64,000 nucleotides of DNA from JACCZX01 sp963710675 (GCA_963710675.1 CAVQBE010000002.1:248001-312000); one strand, 5' to 3'. Counted from the first letter of the stretch, positions 21,981-33,350 are shown. Notes: a model not told the origin generated them from the letters alone. Made by a program: numbers and translations.

Positions 21981-22273
21981 TTAAGTCACGTAGAACGCGT
22001 CTCTGTTTCACTTCGCTCGGCGTTTTACTATCCCTCTTCCCCGATCGGTTCTTGGGTTGGGTCAGTTGCCCTTAACAGTTCTGCTGCATTGGGTTGCGCG
22101 TTACTTTCAATCGGGCATTCAGTCCGGTCGCCAGGAGGACAAAGGCGATCTAGCTTTTCAAAGGACGCTGCCGGGAGCGAGTCAGGTCGAGCGTGTGTGA
22201 TGCCCTCCTCGTACACGACTTGCTTTAACGCAAGGCGCCTCGTCCATTTTTATTAACGGAGAATCAAAAGAAC

Positions 22274-22909
22274 ATGTCACTTTTCACACGCAGTATCACG
22301 ATAGTTGCGCTAGCCAGTCTGTTCGCTTTGGCCGCCGGTAATGTCTCGGCCCAGGTCGTTGTCGAAGATCGCGCCACTTGCGATCAAGCCTATAAGCCAC
22401 AGGTAGGTCAAGAGGGTAAAGATGTCGTTTGGGTGCCTACGCCGGATGAGGTCGTGCAGCGCATGCTGCAAGTCGCCAAGGTCACGCCCAAGGACATCGT
22501 CTATGACTTGGGTGCAGGCGACGGCAAGATCGCAATCGCCGCGGGCAAGCTGGGCGCCCGCTCGGTCGGCATCGAATACAACCCCGATATGGCGAAGCTC
22601 GCTCAGTGTTACGTACAGGCAGAAAAACTGACTGGCAAGACGCGCATCATCCAGGGCGATGTCTTTGAGTCCGACTTCCGCGAAGCAACGGTGGTGACGA
22701 TGTACCTGTTACCCGAGCTCAATGTCAGGTTACTGCCGAAGTTGCTGAAGGACCTGAAGCCGGGAACGCGCATCGTGTCGCATGCATTTCAGATGGGGAC
22801 TTGGAAGCCGGAGCAGGCGCTGGATGTGGGCGGGCGGATGATTTACTTCTGGACCATTCCCGCGCCCGGTACTCCGTCATACGCGGCTGCGATGGCTGCA
22901 ACCAAGTGA
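22274..22909 (+). CDS. exported class I SAM-dependent methyltransferase-like protein
   Basis: 211 aa, intact. It starts with a clear signal peptide (SLFTRSITIVALASLFALA, ending GNVSAQ) followed by a Rossmann methyltransferase core: motif I DLGAGDGKIAIAAG, the acidic residue after GIEYN, and a downstream QGDVFE block. The architecture is unusual because S-adenosylmethionine is not known to be available in the periplasm. The core lacks the usual aromatic NPPY-type catalytic signature and has TMYLLPELN instead. It may be a repurposed fold or the N-terminus may be a membrane anchor. Confidence 0.75.
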   Translation: MSLFTRSITIVALASLFALAAGNVSAQVVVEDRATCDQAYKPQVGQEGKDVVWVPTPDEVVQRMLQVAKVTPKDIVYDLGAGDGKIAIAAGKLGARSVGIEYNPDMAKLAQCYVQAEKLTGKTRIIQGDVFESDFREATVVTMYLLPELNVRLLPKLLKDLKPGTRIVSHAFQMGTWKPEQALDVGGRMIYFWTIPAPGTPSYAAAMAATK

Positions 22910-22937
22910 ATGGTGCGGGTCGGCGGCCTTTAAGCAG

Positions 22938-23414
22938 CTACTCCGGTGCGGACTTGTGTATGTCGTCAATCCACTTCACTTCCTCGGGATGTTCAACCAT
23001 TGGAATGTCGAGGTTGACGACGACCGGCTCCTGCCCGCTTCGGACCAGCACGCATGAAAGCGGCTCATCGTCGCTGGCGTTGATTTCCTGATGAGGCACG
23101 AACGGCGGGACGAAAATGAAATCTCCGGGTCCCGCCTCGGCAACGAACTCGAGCTGCTCACCCCACCGCATCCGGGCGCGGCCACTGACAACGTAAATCA
23201 CACTTTCGACTGGGCCGTGATGGTGCGCTCCGGTCTTGGCCTTTGGATGGATGACGACCGTTCCAGCCCATAGCTTTTCAGCGCCAGCGCGCGCGTAATT
23301 GATGGCCGCGGCGCGGTTCATCCCGGGTGTCTGCGGCGTGTTGATGTCGAGCTCGTTGCCGTGCACGACCCGAACACCGTGATGGCGCCATTTGGACTCG
23401 GCTGGATTTTCCAT
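22938..23414 (-). CDS. cupin domain protein
   Basis: Single-domain cupin, 158 aa, intact. Motif 1 is HPKAKTGAHHHGPVESVIY with metal-ligand histidines and a glutamate; motif 2 is PGDFIFVPPFVPHQEIN with the last histidine. It is the last gene of the seven-gene minus-strand cluster, 39 bp after the pirin gene. It could be a small dioxygenase, isomerase or ligand-binding protein; the catalytic role is not determinable from sequence. Confidence 0.85.
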   Translation of the reverse strand: MENPAESKWRHHGVRVVHGNELDINTPQTPGMNRAAAINYARAGAEKLWAGTVVIHPKAKTGAHHHGPVESVIYVVSGRARMRWGEQLEFVAEAGPGDFIFVPPFVPHQEINASDDEPLSCVLVRSGQEPVVVNLDIPMVEHPEEVKWIDDIHKSAPE

Positions 23415-23453
23415 GGCTTGAATGTTAGCTCCGCATCGAAGTACGGCGTGAAC

Positions 23454-24156
23454 TCAGACCGGTGGAAGGTCAAACAGCAAAACCTCGGCGCCTTTGCCAC
23501 GCTCTATTTCAATCCCACCGCCGTCCAGCATCAGCGCATCACCTGCGTTCAGAGACTGACCATTCGCCGTAACTGCTGCCCAGTGCGACGTGAACATAAC
23601 CTTTGCGTCCGGCATCCAATTTCCACTGCGCCTTCTCGTCCCCATCGAATAGCCCGGCGAAGACAAGCGCGTTCTGATTCATCGACACCGACCCGTCGCG
23701 GCCATCAGGGGACGCGACCAGGCGCAGCCGGCCGCGCCTTTGCTCGACCGGAAAGTGCTTCTGCTCATAGGAGGGCGCCGCGCCGACGATATTGGGTTCG
23801 ATCCAGATCTGCAGGAAGTGCGTAACGCCGGCGGGATTGTCGTTGTACTCGCTGTGACGCACGCCGGTGCCGGCGCTCATGCGCTGTACGTCGCCCGGCA
23901 CAATGGTCGACGCGTTGCCGATCGAATCCTTGTGCGCCAGTGCGCCCTTCAGCACGTAGCTGATGATTTCCATGTCGCGATGCGAGTGCGTACCAAAGCC
24001 GGATCTCGCCTGTACCCGGTCCTCGTTGATGACGCGTAACGGGCCGAAACCCATGTGCTTGGCATCGTAATAATCAGCGAATGAGAAGCTGTGATACGAC
24101 TCGAGCCAGCCGTGGTTTGCATGTCCGCGGTCTCGCGCCAGTCTCAGTGAAGTCAT
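23454..24156 (-). CDS. pirin family protein (frameshifted)
   Basis: Bicupin of the pirin/YhhW quercetinase-like family, about 233 aa. N-terminal block DRGHANHGWLESYHSFSF, then GFGTHSHRDMEIISYV with the metal histidines and the glutamate region GTGVRHSEYN. The frame breaks near 23590; the remaining C-terminal part (ALMLDGGGIEIERG to LLFDLPPV) is in the next frame. Start at 24156 overlaps the oxygenase stop by ATGA, so the two genes are coupled. Confidence 0.85.
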
Positions 24157-25281
24157 CGGGTCAACTCCGATTTGCGGTTTTCGCTTCGCGCTTCGGGAAT
24201 CAGCGTGCGCATCTTTCGACAAAAGCTGCGCAGGCACACTTCACTTTGGCCCAACGGGCCCTGCGAAAAGCTCGATGACAACATTCCCTGCTGCACCCGT
24301 GTGATCAACGCAGTGTCCTCGACATTGACTTGGCGATTGATTCTCCAATTCAGGTAGCGAGCGGCTTTCATCTCGCGGCGTTCATCCGGAATTGCATAGT
24401 TGATCTCGCGAATCAACGTGCGCGTAGGTGACACGGGAAGAAACTGCATGAAGTCGATTTGATCGGGATAGATGTCGAAGGCAACATTAGGCCATAGCTT
24501 GAAATACAACCATTGCCGTTGCGCTTGCTCAGGCAAGTAGTCCACTCTCGGCAGCACTTGTTGATAAAGCCGTTCGGAAAGCTTCGGTGACGGCTGTTCG
24601 GCGATCGAACCCCACATCCGGTCGACGTATTCCGCGGCTTCGACACCATAGCTATTTCCGAACAGTCGCGTCAAACCCGGGTGCGCAACTGCAATATGAA
24701 GACCGTCGGAGTAATTGTCTGCGACATTTTTCCAGTTAACTCACGCGGCCTTAGCGTCACACGTCCCAGCGCGCGCAAGTGCTCGAAGCGATAAGGCGCG
24801 ATCAACATCCTCGTACGGCGCCATCATGGCGCAACCGATGGCCCGCTACCTGAGAGGCGAACGAAGATAAATCCTCTCCAGACTTCGAGCTCGACCGGCA
24901 CTAGCCCATGTGCTTCATGTCGAGGCCCGGATAGTCGCTCTTGCCCGGAACGCCGATCAGTCGCCCATCAAGCCCATAGGTCCAGCCGTGATAGGGACAA
25001 GTAAGCGCTTCGCACATCCCGCTACATCGGTCAGAAGCCGCGAGCCGCGATGCCGGCACACGTTCGTAAACGCACGCACGCATATCGTCGCCACGAACGA
25101 CAACAATGCTTTCGCTCAGAAACTCAAAGGTCTGCCAGTCGCCGGGGTTGGCGATGTCGCTGGTGTGACATACAACCTGCCAGCTCGGTCGCATGACGCG
25201 CGTCATCTCGACCTCAAAAAACTGCGGGTCGCGATATGTCCAGGCTGGAAGACTCCAGCCCTCGTCGGGATCAATGCTCAT
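24153..25281 (-). CDS. Rieske non-haem iron oxygenase, alpha subunit (frameshifted)
   Basis: About 376 aa after correction. The Rieske [2Fe-2S] ligands are present as NVCRHRGSRL and TCPYHGWTYG (C-x-H then C-x2-H), split by frame breaks near 25060 and 25020. The mononuclear iron site is DNYSDGLHIAVAHPG, with the third acidic ligand probably the aspartate in NVEDTALI. A single G is missing near 24740. No ferredoxin or reductase gene is adjacent, so electrons must come from elsewhere. Gene order places it between a lyase and pirin. Substrate is unknown; alpha-only enzymes of this kind include carnitine, stachydrine and aromatic monooxygenases. Confidence 0.85.
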
Positions 25282-25360
25282 TCAAACTGCGAGTGCCCTC
25301 ACCCGCCGTGACGCTTCGTCAGTCGTCCGCATGCGCCGTACGCCGAGGCAACTGTTCCGC

Positions 25361-26226
25361 TCATGCGTAGCGCTTCTCGAGCTCGCTGAACTTTTCTGCG
25401 TCGAGCACCTTCTGCCGATCCGCAAACATCATCAGCTTCGACTCGATGCCTGCGACGGATCCGGTGTCGTGTAAATGCCGCAGCACCTGCTGCATGGCAA
25501 GTAGTGAAGCCTGTAGTGCGGCGTTGGCGTAAAGCACGACCGCATAGCCAGCCTTTGCGAGTTCCTCACGCGGCAGCAACGGTGTCTTGCCGCCAATCAC
25601 CATGTTGCACAGATGAATGCCCGGCACTTCGCGCGGAATCGCCAACAGCTCTTCCTTCGTCAACGGCGCCTCGACGAACAGAAAATCAGCGCCTGCTTCC
25701 TGGTACGCGCGAGCGCGATCGAGCGCCGCTTCGAATCCTTCTACTGCGCGCGCATCGGTGCGAGCGAGAATCATCATGTCCGGATCGATGCGTGCATCGA
25801 CGGCGGCCTTCAGCTTCGACACCATCTCCTGCTTCGGAATGACATCCTTGCCTTCAAAGTGGCCGCAGCGCTTCGGATACGTCTGATCCTCGAGCATGAT
25901 CGCGTTGGCTCCGGCACGTTCGAGTAACTTCACGGTGCGACGTGCATTGATTGCATTGCCAAACCCGGTGTCCGCATCGGCGAGGATCGGGATACCGACC
26001 GCATCGCGCACCGCCGCGACGTGCCCGCGAGCTCGGTGACAGAGACCAGCCCGATATCGGGCATGCCGAGATAGGTGTTGGCGACCGCGGCGCCGCTCAG
26101 CATCATCATTTTGTATCCCGCCGCTTCGATCAACCGCGCAGCGAGCGCGTTGGCTGCGCCGGGCATCAGATGTCCGGCACCTGCCACCAGCTCACGGCGC
26201 AGGACTTTGTTCAGAGAATCGGTCAT
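25361..26226 (-). CDS. isocitrate lyase/PEP mutase superfamily lyase (frameshifted)
   Basis: About 288 aa. Superfamily landmarks are DADTGFGN (metal ligand aspartates), LEDQTYPKRCGHFEGK (the KRCGH catalytic loop typical of lyases rather than mutases) and the C-terminal LLYANAALQA-type block. Related enzymes are methylisocitrate lyase, 2,3-dimethylmalate lyase and oxaloacetate decarboxylase. A frame break lies near 26020. ATG at 26226. Its place downstream of tcuA/tcuB-like genes suggests cleavage of a di- or tricarboxylate intermediate. Confidence 0.85.
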
Positions 26227-26282
26227 TCGACTTTCACATTCACTCGACGTTGCTCGCAGCAGTATGGCACTCCGTGCTGGAA

Positions 26283-27395
26283 CTACTCGAAATCGTAGCG
26301 GTTGGTGCGGTCGCGCTCGCGTCGATATTTGACCAAGTGCCAGTGCGCGATAGATTCCGTGCACGAACTTGCCGTATGGCAGCAGCAGGAACAGCGCAAG
26401 CACGGGTCCAAGATGAAGCGCGAGCAGTGCTGGCATCCACGTCGACTCTCGCAAGACAAGCAGCATCAGGCCCGTCGCACCCGTGATCAGCAGCAGCAAG
26501 TGAAACCTGCGTCCAAAAAAATCTGTGACGGATCGTGCAGCTCAGCCGGGTCGGCGCGTTCGAAGCCACAGCAGTCCCGCGGTTCCGATCAGACCAATCC
26601 AATGCCGCCGACCGTTCCCAACAGCACCGGAGCGCTCAGCCACGGATAGGGTGCGGGCCAGGCGAGCGCGTAGTGATAGATCGATGCGACACTCGTCGAG
26701 GCCAGACACAGCAAAAATCCGTAGAACGTCAGATGATGAAATAAGGCCCGACTGCGCGCCGGTGCGTGATGCGCTTCGCTGCAGCCCTCTCCGCCGCCGT
26801 CCCAGGTACGTCAGCGCTGCGGCATCGTGCATCGCGGCTGCAGTCGCACCGCGGGGTGCCGATAAGCCTCGTGGCTCGGTAGCACGCCAGAAACCGCAAG
26901 GCACCCATCGTGATCGCAAGGCACGCAAACGCGAAGGTCAGGCCGAAGATTGCAATCAGAAAGTTGTGCGGAAAAATTGCGTAGAACGAGCCCGCGTCGG
27001 TGTACGCGCGGAAAAAGCCATCTCCGCGCCACGCGATGCCGAGCGCGAAGAACAACGCCAGCGAGCCAGCCATTAGCAGCGAGATCAGTGCCGGCTGACG
27101 ACGAAAGAGTGCGCCGAGTGCTTTCGGCCATGCATACGTCTCGTATGACTCGAGTCGCACTTGCGCCAACATCCGCGGAATGTTGACCGCAAACTCGTGC
27201 GGTGGCGCGTACTGGCACGCCGAGTAACACGCGCCACAGTTGTGGCATAGATTCGCCAGGTAATCCAGGTCGATGGCGGGCGAAATCGATGCGGCGCTCG
27301 ATTGCGGGAAACACGGCGCAATATCCCTCGCAGTAGCGGCACGAGTTGCAGATGCCGACCATGCGCGCGGCTTCCTGATAAACGGGCGCCCTCAT
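26283..27395 (-). CDS. TcuB-like Fe-S and membrane-haem electron-transfer protein (frameshifted)
   Basis: Two ferredoxin-type clusters at the N-terminus, CNSCRYCEGYC and CHNCGACYSAC, followed by PPHEFAVNIPRML and several transmembrane helices. This is the CitB/TcuB family that reoxidises the tricarballylate dehydrogenase flavin into the quinone pool. Frame breaks occur near 27300, 26850, 26600 and 26330; the corrected end is TAG at 26283. Start at 27395 overlaps the flavoprotein stop (ATGA), confirming coupling of the pair. Confidence 0.85.
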
Positions 27396-28781
27396 TGAGT
27401 CATGCGCGCCGAGCGAGCGGCTTCCAGTCCGGCGACACGTCCGAACACCGTGCCAATAGTCATACCGATACCGGCCACGTAGCCCTGCCCCAATACGTTG
27501 CCCGCCATGATCTCGCCTGCGGCCACCATGTTGTCCGAAGGTTGTCCGTCGTTCATCAGGATGCGTGCACGCTCGTCGACGCGGACACCCAGATAAGTGA
27601 ACGTGATGCCGGGCCGCAACGGGTAGCCGAAGAACGGTGGGGTATCGATTTTCTGCGCCCAATGCGTTTTCGCGGGAGCAATTCCTGCGGTCACGCAGTC
27701 GTCGAGCACGGCATGATTGAACATGCCAGGAACCACGCGCGGCATTAAAGCGGTCGACGGTCGCGCGTAACGCGCTACGACTCAATCCGAGCTTGTCGGC
27801 CAGCTCTTCGATACTCTGCGCGGATTCGCCGGGGAACACCGTCGGCATGAAGCGGCCGATCGCCTTCGAATCGATGATCGAATATGCAATCTGCTCCGGT
27901 TGCTGTGCCACGAGTCGGCCCCAGATCGCGTAACGCTTCGGCCAGAAATCTTCGCCCTCGTCATAGAAGCGTTGCGCATCGCGATTGACGACGATGCCGA
28001 GCGAGACGCAGTCGACTCGAGTGACAATTCCGCCGTCGAATTTCGGTGCACGCGCGTCGATCGCGACCGCGTGGCACTGCGTCGCATCGCCGACCTTCGC
28101 GACGCCCGCATCGAGCAGCGCGCGTAGGACCACGCCTCGGTTGTACGGCGTGCCGCGCACGATGAAGTTATCAGCCGCCGGCCCCCACGCTTCGCGCAGC
28201 CACTCGAGATTCGATTCGAAGCCGCCGGCGGCCGCCACCAGCGAGCGCGCCTCAATGCGCTCGGTACTCTCGCCGCGCTTCACAAGCGCGGCAGCGAAAT
28301 GCCCACGTTCGATCTCGAGAGAGACAACTTCGGCGCCGTAGCGCACCTGCACGCCGAGCGCTTCGGCTGAACGGTAATACGCATTCAACAGTGCCTTGCC
28401 ACCACCGAGGAAGAATGCGTTGGTGCGTCCGAGATGCAGCGTTCCACCGAGCGCAGGCTGAAACCGCGCGCCGTGCTGCCGCATCCACGGCCTGACCCGC
28501 GCCGATTCACGGATCGTCAAGCGCGCCAGCGATTCATCGGTGCGGCCACCGGTAACGCGCCACAGGTCGTCCCAGTACTCGTCCTCACCGTAGCTTTCAA
28601 CCAAGACATCTTCCGGTGCAGCGTGCATGCACCGCAGGTTTCGCGTGTGTCGGCTGTTGCCGCCGCGAGATTCGGGCGGTGCGCATTCGAGCACGAGTAC
28701 CGATGCTCCCGCTTCGCGCGCGGTCAAGGCGGCGCATAAGGCGGCGTTGCCGCCGCCCAGCACCAACACATCAACCGTCAT
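27392..28781 (-). CDS. TcuA-like FAD-dependent dehydrogenase (frameshifted)
   Basis: Fumarate-reductase/KsdD-type flavoprotein of about 463 aa. The dinucleotide motif is VLGGGNAALCAALTAREAG, then SRGGNSRHTRNLRC, and the C-terminal FAD block VAAGEIMAGNVLGQGY. In Salmonella the family oxidises tricarballylate to cis-aconitate; the same family is widely used on other substrates. One frame break near 27745. Start at 28781 gives the expected N-terminal MTVDVLVLGGG. Confidence 0.87.
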
Positions 28782-28903
28782 GACGAAGTCGCTCACAAAC
28801 GTAGCGAGCGACTCTAGATTGCCGCGAGGAGCGGACACGTACAAGGGTTACGGCGAGCACCGCAGTGGCAAGATCGGACGCACCGTAGTTTTGGAGATGA
28901 CTT

Positions 28904-29873
28904 CTATTCGATCACGATGCCGGCGCGCTTTACTACGTCCTCCCAACGCGCCTGCTCTTTCTTGATGAAGGCGGCAAAAGCGTCGGGGCCGCCCTGCCCT
29001 GCGACTGCGTCGTCCTGCGCGAAGCGCTGCGTGATCATGCTCGACTTCAACGCCTTGCTGATTTCCGCCGACATCTTGTCGATGATTGGCTTGGGCGTTC
29101 CAGCGGGCACCATCACACCGTACCACTGCGAAGTCTCGAAGCCCGGAAATCCCATCTCGGCCACCGTCGGGACATCGGGCAGCGACGAGATGCGCTCCGG
29201 CGTTCCGACCGCGATCGCGCGCAGCTTGCCGCTCTTGATGTGCCCCATCAGCGCGGGTGACCCGGCCGACGATGCTTCGGTCCGTCCCGCGAGCAAATCC
29301 TGCAGCTGCGGACCCGTGCCTCGATAAGGAACGTGCACGACAAAGATCCCAGTCACCGATTTCAGATACTCAAACGCCAGATGACCCGCGCTGCCGTTAC
29401 CCGCCGAGCCGTAGTTGAGCTTGCCGGGATTCTTCTTCGCGTAGTCGACGAACTCCTTGAAGTTTTTCGGCGGCATGTCGCTGTTGACGACGAAGACATT
29501 CGGCACACGCGCCAGCAGCGCCACCGGCAGGAACGCCTTGTTGACGTCGTACGGATGCTTCTTCATCGCATACGGATTGACGGCGAGCGTGCCGACGTGA
29601 CCCAGAATGATCGTATAACCATCAGGCGCGGCACCTGCGACTTCCTGCATCGCGATCGTGCCGGCGCCTCCGGGCTTGTTCTCGACATACACCGTCTGGC
29701 CGAGTTGCTTTGTGAATTCCTGTGCGACGCTGCGCGCAACGATCTCAGAGCTGCCGCCGGGTGCAAACGGCACCACGAAACGAATCGACTTGGTCGGCCA
29801 CTCCTGCGCACTCGACGGTGCTCACAAACACTGACAACAGCACCGGCAAGCACGAAAGCCATCGCTTGAACAT
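28904..29873 (-). CDS. Bug/TctC family tripartite tricarboxylate receptor (frameshifted)
   Basis: Periplasmic solute receptor of about 322 aa. Signal peptide MFKRWLSCLPVLLSVFVST; then, after a frame break near 29810, the family start EWPTKSIRFVVPFAPGG, ENKPGGAGTIAM and the conserved PDGYTIILG. ATG at 29873 follows an AAGGAGAG ribosome site. It is the first gene of the seven-gene cluster. No TctA/TctB membrane genes are nearby, as is common for orphan Bug receptors in Burkholderiales. Confidence 0.9.
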
Positions 29874-29930
29874 AAACTCTCCTTTCATTGCGCACGACTC
29901 GATACGTGCGCGACGCCCGTAACTTACAAC

Positions 29931-31493
29931 ATGACACTGTTAAGTGACCTGGTCGATGCTTCGAGCGGGTGGGTAGCACGGCAAGCCGGCGCTCGAAGAT
30001 CGCAGAGATCGTCGCCCTGCTGCGGCGTCTGCAGCCCGAAGAGATCGATATCGGCGTCGCATTTCTTGCCGGCGAACCCTGCAGCGAAAAACCGGCATTG
30101 GCTATTCATTGATCGAAAGCGCGCGCGTAGCGCCCGCGGCCTCACTCCGACACTGGACTTGCTTCGGTGAACCGCACGCTGGATCAGATCGCCGGCACCA
30201 CCGGGCGTGGCTCGATCGCCAGCGCGAGCACGACTGCTGAAGGAATTGTTTGCCGCTCGCTACCGAACGCGAGCAGGCATTTATCGCGAGGCTGCTGCTT
30301 GGCGAGCTGCGACAAGGTGCGCTGGAAGGCTTGATGATCGAAGCGGTGGCGAGCGCAGCGCGAGCTTCCCGCGGTCGACGTTCGCCGCGCGGCAATGGTC
30401 GCGGGTGGCATCGCCGCCGTTGCCACCCCGGCGCTGACGCTAGGTCGCGAAGGGTTGCAAAAGTTTTCCATCACAGCTGTTTCAACCGTTGGCACCGATG
30501 CTCGCGCAGCCGGCCGACGACATCAGCTGACGCCCTCGCCCGCATTCCAACCGCGTCGATCGAGTGGAAGCTCGACGGGCCCGCGTGCAGGTTCACAAAG
30601 CCGGCAACGTGGTGCGCGTGTATTCCAGAACCGGGAACGACCTGACTCCGGCGGCGATCGAGATCGTCGAAGCCGTGCGAGGCTCTGACGCCGAAACACT
30701 GATTCTCGACGGCGAGGCAATTGCATTGAGAAGCAACGGCACGCCCTACCCGTTTCAGGACACGATGCGCAGGTTCGGCCGCGTACTCGATATCGATCGA
30801 ATGCGCGAAACGATGCCGCTGTCGGTGTTCTTCTTCGATTGTCTGCGCATAAATGGTGACGATCTGGTCGGCCGGCCCGGCAGCGAGCGTCTCGCGGCGA
30901 TGGCCGCGATCGTCCCGCCGTCGATGATCACTCCGAGGATCGTGACATCGGACATCGCGACCGCGCAGGCGTTTTACGACGACGCCGTGCTACGGCAGCA
31001 CGAAGGCGTAATGGTCAAGGCAATCGACGCAGCATACGAACCGGGCCATCGCAGCGCCTCCTGGCTGAAGGTCAAGCGCGCGCATACGCTCGATCTCGTG
31101 GTGATCGCCGCTGAGTGGGGCCACGGCCGGCGCAAGGGCTGGCTGTCGAACCTGCATTTGGCAGCACGCGATCCGACAACAGGCGGCTTCGTGATGCTCG
31201 GCAAGACATTCAAGGGAATGACTGACGCGATGCTGAAATGGCAAACTGAAGAGCTGCTCGCGCGCGCGATCAGTCGTGACGAGTGGATCGTGCGCGTCAG
31301 GCCGGAGCTGGTCGTCGAAGTCACATTCAACGATCTGCAAGGCAGCTCGCGCTACCCTGCAGGGCTTGCGCTGCGGTTTGCGCGCGTCAAGGGTTACCGT
31401 ACTGACAAGGTGCCTGAGCAAGCGGATACGATAGAGACCGTGCGCGCCATTTACGCAAGCCAGGCCGCGCCGCATTCGGATCAAGAGCTTTGA
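29931..31493 (+). CDS. ATP-dependent DNA ligase, LigB type (frameshifted)
   Basis: About 520 aa. The adenylation lysine is in EWKLDG (about 30560), followed by DGEAIAL, the motif III/IIIa region PLSVFFFDCLR, motif IV EGVMVKA and motif V SWLKVKRAHTLDL. The N-terminal DNA-binding domain (RRSKIAEIVALLRRL and LLGELRQGALEGLMIEA) gives the three-domain LigB layout rather than the LigD polymerase-ligase fusion. Frame breaks are at GGG 30577-30579 (GGGG expected) and several places before 30450. It is divergent from the Bug receptor gene across 57 bp. From memory, segments such as GKTFKGMTDAML match mycobacterial LigB closely. Confidence 0.85.
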
Positions 31494-31557
31494 ACTCGCT
31501 CGCACGCACGATGAATTAACAGTAATGAAACCTGCGAAATCGCATCCGAGATAAACA

Positions 31558-33316
31558 TTGACTGACGCTGATCAAACCAAGTCAGCCCGCCCACGCAAGA
31601 AGACGGCCGAACAACTGCGGTCGCATCGTTGGTACGGCGCCGAAGATATGCGCGCCTTTGGCCATCGTTCCCGCACCGCGCAGATGGGCTATGACCGCAA
31701 GGATTACGCGGGCAAGCCGGTTATCGCAATCATCAACACCTGGAGTGACATCAACCAGTGTCATTCGCATTTCAAGCAGCGTGTTGAAGAGGTCAAGCGC
31801 GGCGTGTGGCAGGCGGGCGGCTTTCCGGTCGAGATGCCGGCGATGTCACTGTCCGAGCCGTTCCAGAAGCCTTCTGCGATGCTCTATCGGAATTTCCTCG
31901 CGATGGAAACCGAGGAGCTGCTGCGCTCGTATCCGGCCGATGGTGCTGTCCTGATGGGTGGATGCGACAAGACAACGCCGGGCCTGATCATGGGCGCGAC
32001 GAGCATGAATCTGCCGACGATCTTCATGCCTGCCGGACCGATGCTGCGCGGAAATATGCGCGGCCAGCCGCTGGGCTCGGGCAGCGACACATGGAAATAC
32101 TGGGCTGAGCTGCGTGCAGGCAACATCACTGAAGAAGTGATGAAGGAAGTCGAAGACGGCATCGCGCGCTCGCCGGGTCACTGCATGACGATGGGTACCG
32201 CCTCAACCATGACCAGCGCCGCTGAAGCGCTTGGATGGACGCTGCCGGGTGCCGCTTCGATTCCCGCGGTGGACGCCAATCATCAACGCATGGCCACCGA
32301 GTCCGGCAGGCGCATCGTCGAAATGGTGTGGGAGGACTTGAAGCCGTCGGATTTCCTGACCGTGGCGTCGTTCGATAACGCAATTACCACGGTGCTGGCA
32401 CTCGGCGGCTCGACCAATTCGCTGGTGCATTTGATTGCGATGGCACGTCGCGCAGGCATTGACCTAATGCTCCAGCGCTTTGACGAACTCTCGCGCACTA
32501 CCCCGCTGCTCGCGAATCTGCGCCCTGCAGGGAAATATCTGATGGAAGATTTCTACTATGCGGGGGGCCTGCGTGCGGTGCTCGCCGAACTTGGCGGATT
32601 GATCAACGCTTCCACGCAGACCATTAACGCGAAGACGTTGGGGGAAAACATTGCGGGCGCCGAGATCTACAACGACGATGTTATTCGCCGTCGCGACAAG
32701 CCGGTGCTGGCCAACGGCGGCCTGGCCGTGCTGACCGGCAACCTCGCGCCCGATGGTGCGGTAATCAAACCGGGCGCGATGGAGCAACAGCTGCTCGTGC
32801 ACCGCGGTCGAGCCGTCGTATTCGACAATTACGATGACCTCGCCGCGCGCATCGATGATCCTGCGCTCGATGTTGAACCGGGGTCGGTGCTCGTGCTCCG
32901 CAACGCCGGGCCGATTGGTGGACCCGGCTTTCCCGAGTGGGGCCAGCTGCCGCTACCGAAGAAAATGCTGGCGCAAGGCGTGCGCGACATGGTGCGGATT
33001 TCGGACGCGCGCATGAGCGGGACCAGTTACGGCGCGTGCGTTCTTCACGTGGCGCCGGAAAGCGCAGTGGGTGGACCGCTGGCATTGGTTCAGACCGGCG
33101 ACGAGATCGAACTCGACGTGCCGCGGCGCGCGCTGAACCTTCTTGTCGATGGCGCTGAGCTGGAACGTCGCAGGCAAGCAGTGGCGTGCACCACCGAAAC
33201 ATTACGAGCGCGGCTACGGCGCGCTATTCTCGCGTCACATCACACAGGCCAATGACGGCTGCGATTTCGATTTTCTGGAAGGGACGAGCGCGATCCCGGA
33301 GCCGCAGATCCACTAG
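31558..33316 (+). CDS. IlvD/Edd family dehydratase, aldonic acid type (one frameshift)
   Basis: Fe-S dehydratase of about 586 aa. Cluster cysteines are in WSDINQCH, GGCDKTTP and GHCMTMG; SDARMSGTSYG marks the substrate site. The N-terminus (RSHRWYGAEDMRAFGHRSR) resembles L-arabonate/pentonate dehydratases more than biosynthetic IlvD. A break near 33181 moves the true end to TAG at 33314-33316. The start is TTG at 31558, unless an extra T disguises an ATG (ATTG). Co-located with a Bug receptor and an aldolase. Confidence 0.87.
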
Positions 33317-33350
33317 CGGCCTCTTATAAGCACAGAACCACAAGGAGACC

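Noticed and set aside
22028..22216. Short open frame in the gap upstream of the exported methyltransferase-like gene
   Set aside because: No ribosome site, no recognisable motif, and composition like the surrounding non-coding DNA.
24153..29873. Catabolic cluster as a group of pseudogenes
   Set aside because: Active-site motifs of the Rieske oxygenase, TcuA, TcuB and lyase are all intact once single-base shifts are corrected, and essential genes elsewhere show the same damage.
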